Shown: in pieces, positions 63,818 through 64,000 of the stretch | How positions within the stretch are numbered: the stretch's first letter is position 1 | How the letters are laid out: each line of letters opens with the position of its first letter | From: Heligmosomoides polygyrus polygyrus | Taxonomy: Eukaryota; Nematoda; Chromadorea; Rhabditida; Heligmosomidae | Length of the DNA: 64,000 nucleotides | Direction: 5' to 3' | NCBI GenBank assembly: GCA_947396885.1 | Contig: OX377202.1 | Span: 71,892,643-71,956,642 of the forward strand | Notes under the pieces: model-generated | Told to the model about the DNA's origin: nothing | What the model saw: the letters and a program-made list of their open reading frames with translations, nothing else | Databases searched by the model: none | Translations under genes and position numbers: made by a program

Positions 63818-64000
63818 TCACCTGTATCACCTGTCGTCCCGTTGATCATCGACTTGCTCGAGCGGGCGCCAGCAGCGTCTCCATTCGTCCCTGTCGCGTG
63901 CCAGAGTGGTCCAATGGATCCTCCTCGCTCGAGGGACACGAAGAGCGTCATATCGGTCGTTCAGGGCTTTCACGAAGAAGTCCGACCAACGCGTTGGTGG
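63818..64000 (-). mobile_element. RTE-B copy 4 (B4), 3' end entering from the right edge
   Basis: The family terminus (TCACCTGTATCACCTGTCG on the plus strand) begins 4 bases after the mariner-type element. The C-terminal coding part then runs to the window edge, nearly identical to 211-400. How far it extends cannot be seen. Confidence 0.82.

Overview
The window looks like a repeat-rich nuclear contig from a nematode, most likely a clade V parasite of the hookworm/strongylid type. This is inferred from the combination of several RTE-clade retrotransposon copies, mariner-type elements, tRNA-headed SINE-like repeats, short introns and TTTTCAG-type splice acceptors. There is no prokaryotic gene organisation, no rRNA, no CRISPR array, and no tRNA gene I would call functional.

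Most of what can be identified is mobile DNA. At the left edge an old RTE copy (A1, + strand, 1-210 and 3636-4285) is split by a nearly complete second RTE element (B1, - strand, 211-3623) with a 12-bp target duplication. A decayed mariner (4435-5412) follows. A second copy of family A (A2, 10775-13925, - strand) is almost intact: 902 codons open with endonuclease and reverse transcriptase motifs and one late frameshift. It sits inside a compound satellite (ACTGGT-rich array plus a ~42-bp minisatellite). Between 16.4 and 19.4 kb are 5'-truncated pieces of families B and C, and 24.3-25.3 kb has two more B pieces.

The one convincing multi-exon gene is at 31049-38432 (+). It has four exons joined in phase 0, giving 617 codons without a stop, with an N-terminal BED zinc finger and a C-terminal hAT dimerisation domain. 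The second catalytic Asp region and the RW motif look degenerate although the frame is open, which suggests a hAT-derived host protein rather than an active transposase. Its start codon directly follows a TTTTTCAG acceptor, as expected for a trans-spliced nematode message.

From 40 to 64 kb there are two decayed CR1/Jockey-like LINE copies (40.2 and 47.4 kb), several long foldback or terminal-inverted-repeat elements (45.2, 45.9-47.0, 53.0, 58.4, 59.3 and 62.97-63.81 kb), four loci of a TTCGAA palindromic array, and dispersed SINE-like and unclassified repeats. The last element is an 848-bp mariner-type non-autonomous transposon with ~280-bp arms and TA target sites, next to the 3' end of a further RTE-B copy that leaves the window.

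A few short open stretches with plausible splice sites (about 6.2, 8.4, 23.5, 25.4, 39.3 and 59.5 kb) may be exons or gene remnants, but I cannot assign them. All coordinates of repeats were set by eye and may be off by tens of bases unless a target duplication is quoted.
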